Shown here piece by piece: positions 38,308 to 46,557 of a DNA stretch of 64,000 nt (positions are counted from its first letter, which is position 1; each line of letters starts with the position of its first letter). The translations under genes were made by a program, and so were the position numbers. The DNA is from Debaryomyces hansenii CBS767 (Eukaryota > Ascomycota > Pichiomycetes > Serinales > Debaryomycetaceae): positions 496,001 to 560,000 of the forward strand of contig NC_006043.2 of NCBI RefSeq assembly GCF_000006445.2, in the 5' to 3' direction. The notes under the pieces are model-generated. The model saw nothing but the letters and a program-made list of their open reading frames with translations, did not search any database and had not been told where the DNA came from.

Positions 38308-40749
38308 ATGTCCTATAATAATCACCTAGCGTTTAATATCTCGAAGGCAACGCCAACTACGTCTACAACGAATGCTCATACAACATCGACTCCCCCAGCA
38401 TCGAACGAGGGAGCCAGTTCAGGCGGAACAAATAGCACGAATTCCAAGTCTCCGTTCTTGCAGAATATATTATCTAAATCAACGCCATCTGCTGGAAATG
38501 TGTCTCCGCAGCTTGGTTCAAGAAGCACGGTCACACCTACATTTGTAAATATAGGAGATGAAGGATCGCATAGTAGTTCAGTCAAAGATAGTCAAGCTGG
38601 TAATAATAAACCCGATTTGATTGATTTATTTGGTAAATTCGATATTAGTAATAAGAAGGGTGATGATGAAGATGCTGATCAAGAAGACAAGGAAGCAAAA
38701 ATTGATATCAATTGTGATGAGGAAACCAAAGATAACAGTCATGATGAAAAATTGGCAAATGAGAAGACAAATAAACAAGAAGATGAAATGACAGAGACAT
38801 CAGTTGCTAAGCTGGTCGAGAAGGAGGGATTATCAGAACCAATTGAATCGAAAGAAATCCAGAATGCCAAGTCCACATCAGAAATGATTGAGAAGACTCC
38901 AACTAATAAACCAGCACAAGTAGATGGCAACGATGCTAATATCGAGACCACTTCTGATACCAACACTGAAACTCATACAGATATTAATCCTGATACTGAT
39001 GCTAATACTAATACTGACTCTAATACTAGCACTAATATTGGCACTAATATTGGCACCAATGCTGACACTAATGCTGACACTAATGCTGACACTAATGCTG
39101 ACACTAATACTGGCACTAATACTGGCACTAATACTGGCACTAATACTGGCACTAATGCTGAGACTAATACTGAGACTAATATTGAGGCTAATACTGAGCT
39201 GCAATCAGATGAAACAGATAACGAAGCACATAATGATCGTGACTTGACCGATATAACCGGTAACACTAATGAGGATGACTCCGTTGCTGAAGAATATAGC
39301 ATACGCGAACATGAGTCCACCCCAGTGGAATCTGAACTAGAAGACGTTTCTGAATCTGAAGGTATAACTAAGAATATAATTGAATCGCAACATATGTCGG
39401 GTAAATCTAAGAAGAACCAACCGTTGATTAGTTCTGATGAGCAATATCAACAGTCGCATAAACCATTTGACTTCCAGCAGTTTTTGAATCATTTAAAGAA
39501 AAAAAGCGCAGACCCAATTGTGCGTTATATTCGTTCATTTTTAGTTTCATTTAGCAGACAAGGTCATACATTTACATCTGATCAAAAAATTAAGATTATT
39601 AGAGATTTCAAAGAATTTATGAATGATAAGTTTTCTTTGTATGAACCATTTGCATCAATGGATGATATAGATTTAGAGAACTCGAGAGAGGGGTTAGAGA
39701 AATTGATAATGAACAGGTTATATGAACATTGTTTCCCACCAGAAGTGGTGGCACAGGCGCCAAGCTTCATACCCGAATCAATTCAAGAAGATCTTCAAAA
39801 TGATGAAAATTTCCTCAGGCAGCTCGAAAAATTCAATTGGATTAATGGAACTCATCTTGATATTGATCTAGACTATTTGACAAAACATAAATCGAAGACA
39901 AACAAAGATAATTTGAATTTCATTGATTTTGCTATTGCAGAATTAAACAAGATAAATAACTATAGAGCCCCTAGAGATAAGATTATCTGCATCTTAAATT
40001 CATGTAAAATAATATTTAGTTTCTTAAGAGTGAGCAAACGAGAGACAAATGCTGATTCATTTATTCCATTATTAATTTTAGTTATTATCAAAGCGAAAAC
40101 TGATAACTTGATCAGTAATATGCATTACATCGAACATTTTAGGAATGAGGAGTGGTTATCACATGGCGAGACAAGTTATTATTTATCTTCCTTGCAAGGT
40201 GCAATTGGCTTTATACAAAATTTATGTTTCGATGATCTTACTATCGATGAGGAAGAATACAGTGCTCATATGGAAGCTTGGGAAGCAGGAGAGAAACAGA
40301 GAAATTCTCGGAAACCCATAGCAATGCCAATTCCCCAGAGAAAGGATTCTGAATTAGAAGAATTTCAGAACTCTACACCCATCAAGTCAGGTTTATCACC
40401 TTCTAACGTCTTAATGACAAGTGCAGAAATGTTCACCAAGTCTCTTTCAAATTTCTTGTCTCCCTCGCCGCATGAATCGCCACGCCAAGATGATTCACGC
40501 CCTACCACTGAAGTTCAAGGACGTGTAGAACAACAACATCAAACTCATCAGCAATCTCATTCACAGTCCCAGTCACAAGATCAGACACAATCACAAGAAA
40601 ATACTGCTGCCATGAAGGAAACCTACAAAAGTTTGAGGGAAGTATTTCCAAACCTTGATAAAGCAGTTTTGAAAGACGTAGTATTCATGAATCAAGGTAA
40701 GCTCGATGAATCACTCGACGCTTGTTTACAATTAGTTAATGACGTTTAA
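38308..40749 (+). CDS. VPS9: Vps9 Rab5-type GEF with CUE domain and Asn/Thr repeat insertion
   Basis: An 813-residue guanine-nucleotide exchange factor for Vps21/Ypt5-type Rab5 GTPases in endosomal transport. The N-terminal 390 residues are disordered: Ser/Thr-rich, then acidic. A tandem NTDTN/ADTN/GTNT array at about residues 226-297 is followed by Glu-rich sequence. The helical bundle and VPS9 core begin near FDFQQFLNHLKKKSADPIVRYIRSFL and continue through LEKLIMNRLYEHCFPPE, APRDKIICILNSCKIIF, ADSFIPLLILVIIKAKTDNL and ETSYYLSSLQGAIGFIQNL. A Gln/Ser/His-rich linker leads to a C-terminal CUE ubiquitin-binding domain (about 770-813) with the family-typical REVFPNLDK. S. cerevisiae Vps9 is 451 residues, so the N-terminus is greatly extended. 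Confidence 0.92.
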   Translation: MSYNNHLAFNISKATPTTSTTNAHTTSTPPASNEGASSGGTNSTNSKSPFLQNILSKSTPSAGNVSPQLGSRSTVTPTFVNIGDEGSHSSSVKDSQAGNNKPDLIDLFGKFDISNKKGDDEDADQEDKEAKIDINCDEETKDNSHDEKLANEKTNKQEDEMTETSVAKLVEKEGLSEPIESKEIQNAKSTSEMIEKTPTNKPAQVDGNDANIETTSDTNTETHTDINPDTDANTNTDSNTSTNIGTNIGTNADTNADTNADTNADTNTGTNTGTNTGTNTGTNAETNTETNIEANTELQSDETDNEAHNDRDLTDITGNTNEDDSVAEEYSIREHESTPVESELEDVSESEGITKNIIESQHMSGKSKKNQPLISSDEQYQQSHKPFDFQQFLNHLKKKSADPIVRYIRSFLVSFSRQGHTFTSDQKIKIIRDFKEFMNDKFSLYEPFASMDDIDLENSREGLEKLIMNRLYEHCFPPEVVAQAPSFIPESIQEDLQNDENFLRQLEKFNWINGTHLDIDLDYLTKHKSKTNKDNLNFIDFAIAELNKINNYRAPRDKIICILNSCKIIFSFLRVSKRETNADSFIPLLILVIIKAKTDNLISNMHYIEHFRNEEWLSHGETSYYLSSLQGAIGFIQNLCFDDLTIDEEEYSAHMEAWEAGEKQRNSRKPIAMPIPQRKDSELEEFQNSTPIKSGLSPSNVLMTSAEMFTKSLSNFLSPSPHESPRQDDSRPTTEVQGRVEQQHQTHQQSHSQSQSQDQTQSQENTAAMKETYKSLREVFPNLDKAVLKDVVFMNQGKLDESLDACLQLVNDV
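38985..39198 (+). repeat. Hexamer/dodecamer tandem repeat inside VPS9
   Basis: About 210 bp built from hexanucleotide steps of the type (A/G)CTAAT(A/G)CTG(A/G)C, giving 12 bp units such as ACTAATGCTGAC and ACTAATACTGGC. Identical dodecamers occur at least three times in a row twice. The array keeps the reading frame because the period is a multiple of three. It also leaves other frames and the opposite strand open. Confidence 0.9.
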
Positions 40750-40819
40750 TGATATATATATGAATAATTCTTATAGATAAATCCACAAGCATTAATAGGT
40801 ATGTCTTTTCGCAGCTACC

Positions 40820-40835
40820 AAAAAAAAAAAAAAAA
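40820..40835 (-). terminator. Pol III terminator of the tRNA-Lys gene
   Basis: A run of 16 A on the plus strand, so 16 T downstream of the minus-strand tRNA, starting 5 bp past its 3' end. This is a very strong Pol III stop. Confidence 0.85.
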
Positions 40836-40840
40836 TTGGA

Positions 40841-40941
40841 CTCCTCATCAGGGGCTCGAACCCTGGACATTTCGGTCGACTCTTTGACAGAAATCTTTAA
40901 TCCTTAAAAGCCGAACGCTCTACCAACTGAGCTAATAAGGA
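40841..40941 (-). tRNA. tRNA-Lys(UUU) with a 28-nt intron
   Basis: Full cloverleaf on the minus strand. The acceptor stem is TCCTTAT (40941 down) with ATGAGGA and discriminator G at 40841. The D arm is GCTC-AGTTGGTA-GAGC, the anticodon arm TTCGG-CTTTTA/A-CCGAA, and the T arm CAGGG-TTCGAGC-CCCTG. The anticodon TTT reads AAA/AAG lysine codons. The intron occupies 40877-40904, between positions 37 and 38. Exons total 73 nt (37 + 36). S. cerevisiae tRNA-Lys(UUU) also carries an intron at this place. The gene is oriented away from the gene-free stretch at 41.0-41.9 kb. Confidence 0.95.
40877..40904 (-). other. Intron of tRNA-Lys(UUU)
   Basis: 28 nt inserted after nucleotide 37 of the tRNA, at the canonical position 37/38 cut by the tRNA splicing endonuclease. 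Removing it restores the 7-base anticodon loop and a 5 bp stem. Confidence 0.85.
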
Positions 40942-41975
40942 TTGTCCTTCAAATTTCGGTTCTTAAGAATCAGTGTTATTTTGCATAATTGCATTTCTCT
41001 GGAACCTAAATGAACTGGATGAACTTTAGTTCATTTAGTTCATTAAGGTATTTTACGACCAAGATATTGTTAGAAGATGTAAACCTTAAGATCCTTGGAA
41101 TGCTAATTTTACATAATAAGGGAAATACTGTCTCACTACCCTTCGTTACAGAACACACAAAATAAGAAAATGAATACATCTTGCTGATGGTTGCATTTTA
41201 CTTTCCGAAAATATAATTATTACCTTTCTTCATCTGAATATACTACATTGTAATTCGATATACTTGAATAAAGTTTGTAGTCCTATACTCTTACCCCGTA
41301 AACAAATACATTTTTGGAAGTGCTAGTTTTTTTAAAAATTTTTAATTATATGTGAAAGTTAAAAATATTGAATGTGGAAAAAGACATCAACTAATTACTT
41401 CTACAACGCCCATTGAGGATCATTAGGGTACTACACTTACCAATATAAACCGTCGATTTACTCTATTATCACAATATTGGTCTATAAACCATACAATTTA
41501 AATCGACAAATAGGTTGCGAAATTTTGTACTACTTTTTTGATACCCAATTGTATTCAACTATTGACGTCTATAAACATCACCAATGATAAGGTGACGATC
41601 TTAAATTTCATTTCCATTATAGTATTGTATACTCGGTTGACTTCTCTGTCTTATGGACTTTGAAATGTTAATCGGTATGAATTTATAAGTATTTACTCAT
41701 ATGCTTCATACATTAGAGAAAACGAGACAGATAGTTGAAGTTCAAAGACAGAAAAACTTCTATATGAGTGCCTTGAAACATCTATATGATTGTAATATCA
41801 ACTTCATCATCTTCCGATACGTAAGACTGAAGTCTTACTAAACTAACATTTATATATCCTAAAACATTCTGCACATAGCGAATTGGCCGAAGATTCGAGA
41901 ATATGATCATCAAGTGTATTTAATTGTAACAGATACGATTTACAAAGATCACTAAACGAGAAAACAACAGTAAAT
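40942..41975. other. 1 kb gene-free AT-rich region upstream of tRNA-Lys and CDC37
   Basis: No ORF with recognisable content. It lies upstream of the tRNA (minus) and of CDC37 (plus). Near 41010-41045 there are short direct repeats of GTTCATTTA-like sequence. Most of it is covered by the candidate LTR listed separately. The rest is promoter sequence for CDC37. Confidence 0.5.
41068..41848. mobile_element. Possible degenerate solo LTR upstream of tRNA-Lys
   Basis: A 781 bp segment that begins TGTTAG and ends CTAACA, perfect 6 bp inverted ends of the TG...CA type used by LTR retroelements. It starts 127 bp upstream of the 5' end of a Pol III gene, where yeast Ty elements often insert. There is no internal coding sequence. 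No convincing target-site duplication is present (GATAT before, TTTAT after), and the length is large for a yeast LTR. It may be a decayed or composite remnant, or chance. Confidence 0.2.
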
Positions 41976-43496
41976 ATGCCAATTGATTACTCAAAGTGGG
42001 ACAAGATTGAATTGTCTGATGATTCAGATATAGAAGTACATCCAAATGTCGATAAAAATTCATTTATTAAATGGAAACAAAGAGATATTCATGAGAAGCG
42101 TCAACAGAGAAATATTGAAATCAAATCCATATTAGTTCAATTAACCATGTATGCTAAACTTAACGAAAGAGTTGATTTCCTTTTAAGTGATGTAGATGAA
42201 GAGCAATTGTTAGATGATTCGTTGATTATGAAGAAATTGAATGATAAGTTCGATAAGACAGAAAAATTCGACTATGATCTTTTGAAGAAAGAAAAAGGTG
42301 ATACATTACGTAAGGGTCTTAAGGATTTGTCATTTAGTGCTGAAGAGATCGATAATACCCCACCATATAATGAAATGATTGAAGATTTATTTATTCAGGT
42401 TAAAGAGGATCACCCAGATGCGGCAAAGGATGCGGCCAAATTGACGCAGTACTTGAAAGAACATAGAGCTAAGATCGATGATGTATTGTCTAGACAAGCT
42501 ATCAAATTGGATGATCTTTTGTATCAGAAATCAATGTTAATTAGTAGTGATGACATTCACACTGGGTTTGACAAATCCTTCTTGAATAAAGAAAAGGAGG
42601 ACGATCAACCGGCACCACCGGCGCCTGCTTCACAAAAGAAAACTGTTACAACTACTGAGACTATAAATAATGCTTCTAATGTGTCACCGGCTTCGAAAGA
42701 ACCCAAGTCAGATAAAGATGTGTTAGACGAGTTAACATTAAATCCATCTACCGCTGAATTTGGCAAGATTTCAAGTACTAATATCGACGAGAGCGCCAAT
42801 TATTTAATAAGACATACTCATATTTGTAATGAACAACAAAAGGATGCTTTGATTATGACTGCATTTGATCATCAGTTACAAGGAGATACTGATGCTGCTC
42901 GTCAAGTTATCCATCAATCATTATTATTGCAATATGTCGCCCAGTTGGCCGGTGTCAAGCCAAATAAAGATCTGATTATCAAGGCAGTAAAATTATTCTG
43001 CTCTAAAATTAATGATAAATCTTCTCCAGCTAGAATGGGATTTTCTCAGGATGTTACCAATACATTCAACCACATTAAATCAAGATGTGAAATAATTAAG
43101 CAAGAACAGGGCACGGAAAACAATGATAACGAAGAAGAAGCATTGATTCAATTAAAGGCGCTTGATGATAAAACTGAATTACTGGTTAATATTCCCCAAG
43201 AAGGATCACCAGAATTCCAAATTTTCTCGACGAAATTATCTAAAGAAATGCAAGATGCCGTGAAGACCGAATCCTTAGATGCGGTTAATAATGTGTTTGC
43301 CAAACTAAAAGTTGAAGAAGCCGAGAATATATTAGAAATATTTAACGAATGCGGAGTTATTGGCATAAATGGGTACATAGAAGATGAAAATGAATTTAAG
43401 GAATTGCAAAAACAATATAATGAAGGTATGGATTTAGAAGCTGAAAAATTAGAAGAAATCCATGAAGAGCTAAATACTGAGGATACCGTTGATTAA
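41976..43496 (+). CDS. CDC37: Cdc37 Hsp90 co-chaperone for protein kinases
   Basis: A 506-residue protein that delivers client kinases to Hsp90. The N-terminal signature is clear: DYSKWDKIELSDDSDIEVHPNVD, in which Ser14 and Ser17 match the casein kinase 2 sites of yeast Cdc37. SFIKWKQRDIHEKR follows. The N-domain is coiled coil. A disordered Pro/Ala/Ser linker at about 208-250 precedes the Hsp90-binding domain (about 255-400, with DALIMTAFDHQLQGDTDAARQVIHQSLLLQYV). The C-terminal domain is helical and acidic. Length equals the S. cerevisiae protein (506). Confidence 0.96.
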   Translation: MPIDYSKWDKIELSDDSDIEVHPNVDKNSFIKWKQRDIHEKRQQRNIEIKSILVQLTMYAKLNERVDFLLSDVDEEQLLDDSLIMKKLNDKFDKTEKFDYDLLKKEKGDTLRKGLKDLSFSAEEIDNTPPYNEMIEDLFIQVKEDHPDAAKDAAKLTQYLKEHRAKIDDVLSRQAIKLDDLLYQKSMLISSDDIHTGFDKSFLNKEKEDDQPAPPAPASQKKTVTTTETINNASNVSPASKEPKSDKDVLDELTLNPSTAEFGKISSTNIDESANYLIRHTHICNEQQKDALIMTAFDHQLQGDTDAARQVIHQSLLLQYVAQLAGVKPNKDLIIKAVKLFCSKINDKSSPARMGFSQDVTNTFNHIKSRCEIIKQEQGTENNDNEEEALIQLKALDDKTELLVNIPQEGSPEFQIFSTKLSKEMQDAVKTESLDAVNNVFAKLKVEEAENILEIFNECGVIGINGYIEDENEFKELQKQYNEGMDLEAEKLEEIHEELNTEDTVD

Positions 43497-43638
43497 AAGA
43501 AATTTATATAGTTTTAATTAATTGTATTACTACATGCCAATCCTTTGATACTTATAGATTTGTAATTACGAATTAAATATGCAAAGCTTCGTTTGAGAAA
43601 ATGCGCTTAATAAATCAGAGGAAAACGACCAACGGAAG

Positions 43639-46164
43639 TTATTTTCTGCTTAATCTAGCTAACGTTTCCATTAGGGATTGTGTAGAATTAGCTGGTTGTG
43701 ATTGCTGTTGCGGATTATACCCAGAAGACAGGGAGGACTGTAATTGTGATAACAAAGAATTGACTTGACCACTTGGGGCTTGAGTATGACTTTGTGGGGG
43801 AGGTGGGGCTTGACCATAATTGAGTGGCTGGTTATATCCATAAGGTGATTGGTTCATTGGTTGACCTATTGGCTGGCCCATACCCATAGATTGGACAGGT
43901 TGTGGTGCACTTTGTTGCTGTTGCTGTTGATGTTGCTGTTGATGTTGATGTTGCTGTTGATGTTGATGTTGCTGTTGCTGCAATAATGCTATCATGCTTT
44001 GCATTGAAGCCGGATCCATACCCTGTAATGTTTGGATAAGGTTAGCCTGGCTGTTTGGATCAACCTGAGCCGCAGGCGGCTGATTGAAGGCAGGTTGTGG
44101 CGATCCATAATTAGGCGCTGGTGGTTGGCCATATGGAACACTTTGGTTATACATATTGTTATTATTTCCATGATGGCTTTCCCAATTGTTATTGTTTCTT
44201 CCGCCTCTTCCTCTTCCATATTCATTTCGGCCTGATCTTCCACGGTTGTCGTGATGGTCATTTCTTCCACCACCCCTACGGTTACCACCATATCCATTAT
44301 CGTAAAAATCATTGTTCATTGCAGCAACATAATTCTTGTTTTGATTTTGATTTTGATTTTGGTTATGGGTTTGGGGTTGGTTTTGGTTTCCATACGGTTG
44401 TGGGCTTGCGGTATTACCATATTTCTTAAACTTTGCTTTACTTAAAATATCAGCTGCTACTTCAGGGTCTATATCAGCATATTCGTCAAACTTGATTCCA
44501 CCGTCCGCTGTATTTTCAAATGTTTGAACATCAACTTTTGCTTCTTTAATAACACAAGTACCCAAAATTCCTGAGTAGGCGGCCTCACTTATGACATCGT
44601 TAAAATCTCCATGTGTGATATCTTCGACATCTATCGTGACTTGACTACTAGAAAATGCCTTTTTAACTTTCCTAATAAAGAAAACAGAAGACTTGCCAGT
44701 TATATAAACTTGACAATCGGGGACAATACTTTTTTGTTTCTTATTTTCCCCATATCCATAGCGATTACCAGGCATCTGTTCATCTCTACCTCGTTTACCA
44801 CTTGATTCATCAGGAGACCTATCCCGACCTCTTGAAGCTAAGTTGGGGTTATTGATTTCTGGCTTTCCGGGACGTCTTGATTTTTGAGGTCGAGAAGCAT
44901 CTAATCTCATAACTTTGTTATGCAAGGGTACGTTGGACTCCCCTTTAATACAATCTAAACATGACTCTGCAGTCCTGAATTGGGTAAAGCCATAACCTGC
45001 CTTTATTGCAATTTGAATGATATCACCATATTGACTAAAAATTCGAAATAAATCTTGCTTTGAAATTGTATTTGCTGGAAGGTTACCAATGAATAATCTC
45101 AGTTTATCGGGAAACTCATCCCAATTCTGCAAATTCATATAGTATGCCTCCCTTTTGATGAAATCATCGTACGCTTTCTCTTCTTCAGGAGTCATTGGTG
45201 CCGTAATGTTTGGCCTACGACAAAATTCGTTGACTGGTACTAGAGGAATTGGGTTTTTCAAATTTTTGAACGGCTTATTATAGGAATAAACTTGGTCATA
45301 ATTAACACCGCTTGGATTAGAGGCAATAGCTGTTCCAGACAAATTCACATTCCTCTGAGATAATTGCTCCATTATCAATTTCATTTGTTCGGGTTGAGAC
45401 AAATTTACAAAATTTGGATCCTTTACAATCTCGCTTTGCATGATAGCATCGTATGCTTCCTTCAATTGCTGTTGCAGATCTTTATTCGCTGGCGTTCTTT
45501 CCGCAGCATTTACGGGCGGCTTAGGGGGCAATCCAGGCTTGGGAGGCAATCCAGCTGGGAGTTTCCCTTTTATTATATTACTGGCTTTTGGCTTAGGTTC
45601 GTATCCATGGTCTTCTCTTTGGTGGGATTCGGGATCGTTTAAAGGTACTTCTGGATCATATTCGTCTTCTTCGTCAGATTTGTCAATTACAGGATCGTTT
45701 TGTTGTGACGGCGAGACTTCACTGGCATTCGCAACCGATATCTCTTCATATGCACTTTCCGGGTCATATTCATCGTCATCATCATTAGAGACATTTACAC
45801 CTACATTTGCAGCCTCAGACGTCGTGTTGGATTCATCGTGGTCACCTTCAGGATCGTATTCGTCATCGTCGTCATCATCCTCTTCCTGCTGCTTATCACT
45901 GCTTTCGGTATTACGATTATCGTATACATCTACCTTCTCGTGCTCAGTTTCTGGATTATCTTCCACACGTTCGACTTCAGGGTCATATTCCTCTTCTTCA
46001 CCACTACTCTGTTCCTGTTCCAACTCTTCATGCTCATCTTTGTTTTCTTCGCTATTGTCTCTTACTTCTTGCTCATGTACCGACTCATTGCTGCTTTCAC
46101 GCAGATTTGTCCCCAATTCAGGTTCATCACTCATGTGACCTAAGTGTATCGGGTTAACCTCCAT
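43639..46164 (-). CDS. NAB3: Nab3 RNA-binding subunit of the Nrd1-Nab3-Sen1 termination complex
   Basis: An 841-residue nuclear RNA-binding protein. Nab3 binds UCUU-type motifs and, with Nrd1 and Sen1, terminates snoRNA and cryptic transcripts. The N-terminus (1-185) is highly acidic with four spaced copies of (D/E)EYDPE. A Pro/Lys hinge with KLPAGLPPKPGLPPKPP follows. A single RRM lies near 360-430, beginning RLFIGNLPANTISKQDLFRIFSQYGDI and ending NKVMRLDASRPQKSRR. RGG-like sequence (NRRGGGRNDHH, GRGRGGR) comes at about 635-665. The C-terminus is Gln/His/Pro-rich and ends LMETLARLSRK. S. cerevisiae Nab3 (802 aa) has the same order: acidic, RRM, Gln/Pro-rich tail. Confidence 0.92.
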   Translation of the reverse strand: MEVNPIHLGHMSDEPELGTNLRESSNESVHEQEVRDNSEENKDEHEELEQEQSSGEEEEYDPEVERVEDNPETEHEKVDVYDNRNTESSDKQQEEDDDDDDEYDPEGDHDESNTTSEAANVGVNVSNDDDDEYDPESAYEEISVANASEVSPSQQNDPVIDKSDEEDEYDPEVPLNDPESHQREDHGYEPKPKASNIIKGKLPAGLPPKPGLPPKPPVNAAERTPANKDLQQQLKEAYDAIMQSEIVKDPNFVNLSQPEQMKLIMEQLSQRNVNLSGTAIASNPSGVNYDQVYSYNKPFKNLKNPIPLVPVNEFCRRPNITAPMTPEEEKAYDDFIKREAYYMNLQNWDEFPDKLRLFIGNLPANTISKQDLFRIFSQYGDIIQIAIKAGYGFTQFRTAESCLDCIKGESNVPLHNKVMRLDASRPQKSRRPGKPEINNPNLASRGRDRSPDESSGKRGRDEQMPGNRYGYGENKKQKSIVPDCQVYITGKSSVFFIRKVKKAFSSSQVTIDVEDITHGDFNDVISEAAYSGILGTCVIKEAKVDVQTFENTADGGIKFDEYADIDPEVAADILSKAKFKKYGNTASPQPYGNQNQPQTHNQNQNQNQNKNYVAAMNNDFYDNGYGGNRRGGGRNDHHDNRGRSGRNEYGRGRGGRNNNNWESHHGNNNNMYNQSVPYGQPPAPNYGSPQPAFNQPPAAQVDPNSQANLIQTLQGMDPASMQSMIALLQQQQHQHQQQHQHQQQHQQQQQQSAPQPVQSMGMGQPIGQPMNQSPYGYNQPLNYGQAPPPPQSHTQAPSGQVNSLLSQLQSSLSSGYNPQQQSQPANSTQSLMETLARLSRK
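43912..43983 (-). repeat. Gln/His-coding trinucleotide repeat in NAB3
   Basis: About 72 bp of CAA/CAG and CAT/CAC-type triplets (minus strand), coding alternating QQQQH units in the C-terminal domain. Interruption of Gln runs by His every few residues is regular. Such tracts vary in length between strains. Confidence 0.85.
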
Positions 46165-46557
46165 AATAATTGGGTATATTTGGATTAATTAAAGAGTATT
46201 CTATCTATATGGAAGTGTTTTCAAAAAGGCACAAAATTTCCTCAGACAATGTCGCGCTAAATGTCGTACTAAATGTCGTACTAAATGTCGTAAAAATTAT
46301 CGAAGAGATTTGGCCGGGGCTACCCTTTCGCCGTAGTTGTTCCGCAATCCCCCCACACTTGCTGGCCCCCCACGCATGGGATTATACCGATTATTTTGTC
46401 AAAGAATGATCCCTTAAGTAACAAAAGGTTATTGGTACGGAGAATTTACAGGAAAAACCCCGAACCAAAGAGTACATAAACGAGCGTAATTATCGGATAA
46501 TTAGTAGAATTGAATTACAGTAATTATAAATAATTATACAAAACATATTGAATCATT
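46165..46557. other. Divergent promoter region of NAB3 and the YMR315W-like gene
   Basis: 393 bp. It contains a perfect triple 12 bp repeat at 46257-46292 and a G+C-rich block at about 46310-46380 with two C-runs (CCCCCCAC type). AT-rich sequence follows up to the ATG at 46558. No gene is supported; the 79-codon ORF here is dominated by the repeat. Confidence 0.5.
46257..46292 (+). repeat. Three perfect tandem copies of a 12-bp unit
   Basis: CTAAATGTCGTA repeated three times without change, preceded by a partial copy. It lies between two divergent genes, 93 bp from the NAB3 start codon. Function unknown. It could be a regulatory repeat or simple slippage. Confidence 0.9.

Noticed and set aside
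38973..39320. 115-codon minus-strand ORF opposite the VPS9 repeat
   Set aside because: It is open only because the 12-bp repeat has no stop in any frame; the translation is a simple Val/Leu/Ser repeat.
45440..46138. 232-codon Ser-rich plus-strand ORF
   Set aside because: It is the antisense shadow of the acidic NAB3 N-terminus, where GA-rich codons read as TC-rich Ser codons on the other strand.
46170..46409. 79-codon plus-strand ORF in the NAB3/YMR315W-like promoter
   Set aside because: Much of it is the tandem 12-bp repeat read as a repeated tetrapeptide.
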